Of a DNA stretch of 64,000 nt, positions 63,298 to 64,000 are shown in pieces. A program made the translations under genes and the position numbers. Below the pieces are notes generated by a model. That model was not told the origin of the DNA, searched no databases, and saw only the letters and a list, made by a program, of their open reading frames with translations. Location of the stretch: the NCBI GenBank assembly GCA_910589655.1, contig CAJUTJ010000192.1, positions 3,057 through 67,056 of the forward strand. Direction: 5' to 3'. Position 1 is the first letter of the stretch. Every line of letters begins with the position of its first letter. Source of the stretch: an uncultured Acetatifactor sp. GTDB lineage: Bacteria; Bacillota; Clostridia; Lachnospirales; Lachnospiraceae.

Positions 63298-63640
63298 GTG
63301 TGAAGGAAATCACTAAGCTCGGAAAGACCTCGCTAAGTGATTTCACGCTCTGCGGAGCAGAGCTTCTTCCCAAACAGCTAATGCAGTTGTAAGAATCCGC
63401 GAGCGGATTCTTACGGACTTGCACCGATTCAGTAATTGTTTGTGCCGCCGATGGCGGCATGTTTGGAAGTGTGAAAGGAATGAAGCTTCTCTAAGGTTGT
63501 AAAGAGGGTGTGTAAACACCCCTCTTTGTACACAACCTAAGAAAATCTAAATCATTCCTAAGGAATGGCTTTGCCATTCCTTTAAGAACGCAAGAACAGC
63601 GTTCTTCGGGCCTTGCACCAGTTCATAAATTGTTTGTGAA
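63298..63640. repeat. Array of perfect stem-loops in a diverged two-unit repeat
   Basis: No gene. Seven stems follow one another: gaaatcact-type (63306-63344), gctctgc/gcagagc (63347-63363), gtaagaatccgc/gcggattcttac (63389-63414), gccgcc/ggcggc (63444-63458), ggttgt...acaacc with an inner gaggg/ccctc (63495-63537), aaggaatggc/gccattcctt (63560-63582) and aagaacgc/gcgttctt (63584-63606). Two units begin with gtgtgaagga or gtgtgaaagga (63298, 63469) and end with cttgcacc...aattgtttgtg (63418, 63612). The framing sequence repeats while the stems differ. Confidence 0.7.
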
Positions 63641-63656
63641 GGCTGCGGAAATTAAG

Positions 63657-63695
63657 ACCATGGAGATGTTGTGAAGGGCATCTCCATGGTTTTTG
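63657..63695 (+). terminator. Rho-independent terminator closing the GH88 operon
   Basis: The arms accatggagatg / catctccatggt (12 bp, perfect) with a 10-nt loop are followed by ttttgattt. Confidence 0.8.
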
Positions 63696-64000
63696 ATTTC
63701 CGTGAGCAATGATTTAAGCGTCTGCGAAGCAGACATTTGTCGAATGCCGCGGGGGTATTGACCTTCGGGAAAAGTTTCGCTGTCATTGCACCACAGCCGG
63801 ATATTTTGGAGGTATCGGCTAATCCGATGTAACGTTTAGTATGTTCTATTTGAGGCAGAAGGGTTGTTTCATGAAGAAAAATTAAAATCGGTATATAGAG
63901 CATTTTTACGAGGGTTATGGAAGCTATACGAATTTTTCATAACCCTCGATTTTTTTGTCTTGTAGAGGTATAATGTCTATATAGTATAGGTATATACTAC
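63696..64000. other. Right-edge intergenic region with another terminator
   Basis: Beyond the GH88 terminator no gene is seen up to the window edge. A short hairpin gtctgc/gcagac lies at 63720-63734. The stretch cgagggttatg / cataaccctcg (63909-63948) followed by seven T is a strong terminator, probably for either strand. The last 40 bases are AT-rich (tataatgtctatatagtata) and look like a promoter for a gene outside the window. Confidence 0.55.
63909..63957 (+). terminator. Strong intrinsic terminator near the right edge
   Basis: An 11-bp perfect stem cgagggttatg / cataaccctcg is followed by attttttt; an A/T-rich flank on the other side could let it work on the minus strand too. Confidence 0.8.

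Overview
The window looks like the chromosome of an anaerobic gut Firmicute of the Lachnospiraceae type. The basis is the mix of Gram-positive envelope genes (LytR-CpsA-Psr, VanW, CapA), YesM/YesN-type two-component genes, a GPH sugar symporter, class II GalT, B12-binding radical SAM and Rpn-family genes, strong AGGAGG-like ribosome binding sites and frequent GTG/TTG starts. No rRNA, tRNA, CRISPR array, phage module or complete transposase gene was found.

Layout. 1-6 kb: the end of one hybrid histidine kinase, an SGNH esterase, a 4Fe-4S aldo/keto reductase whose tetrad looks incomplete, a full hybrid histidine kinase, and a LysM protein that looks like the tail of a lost surface protein. 6-11 kb: a membrane-anchored 5'-nucleotidase (minus strand), an ABC-transporter remnant and a GH3 beta-glucosidase with permuted domain order. 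11.5-16.2 kb: an LCP cell-wall ligase with a disordered 12-residue repeat tail, a chemoreceptor, a small membrane protein and a CapA-like lipoprotein. 16.4-22.3 kb: a second aldo/keto reductase, an AraC regulator, and an ECF sigma / membrane (anti-sigma?) / ABC ATPase / permease operon. 22.4-33.6 kb: galK-galT, a radical SAM protein, a VanW protein, a HypE-like / Lrp / aminotransferase / trmL operon and an MBL hydrolase. 33.7-38.7 kb: a GPH symporter followed by a shrunken GH2-like protein, a small hypothetical gene and a large polytopic membrane protein.

39-51 kb is a polyamine locus: speD, an arginine decarboxylase, speE, carboxy(nor)spermidine dehydrogenase, nspC, aguA and aguB. Together these could take arginine through agmatine and N-carbamoylputrescine to putrescine, and then to spermidine by two chemically different routes. 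An Rpn nuclease/HTH pair with its own promoter splits the locus. A roughly 300-nt hairpin-rich RNA candidate, with its own promoter and intrinsic terminator, lies upstream of speD. I could not assign it to a known class, and it is the best candidate here for something undescribed.

51-63.3 kb is a polyuronide or glycosaminoglycan-type locus. The minus-strand operon carries YesM kinase, YesN regulator, heparinase II/III-family lyase and a PilZ protein. Facing it is a plus-strand operon of lipoprotein binding protein, two permeases with a 263-residue unknown protein between them, and a GH88 unsaturated-glucuronyl hydrolase. The lyase would release unsaturated oligosaccharides, the ABC transporter import them and GH88 split them, although no transporter ATPase is present here.

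The intergenic DNA is unusual. One repeat family occurs at six or more sites in both orientations, a second repeat supplies the aguB ribosome binding site, one 294-bp segment has inverted ends like a MITE, and several gaps are arrays of perfect stem-loops whose stem sequences differ.
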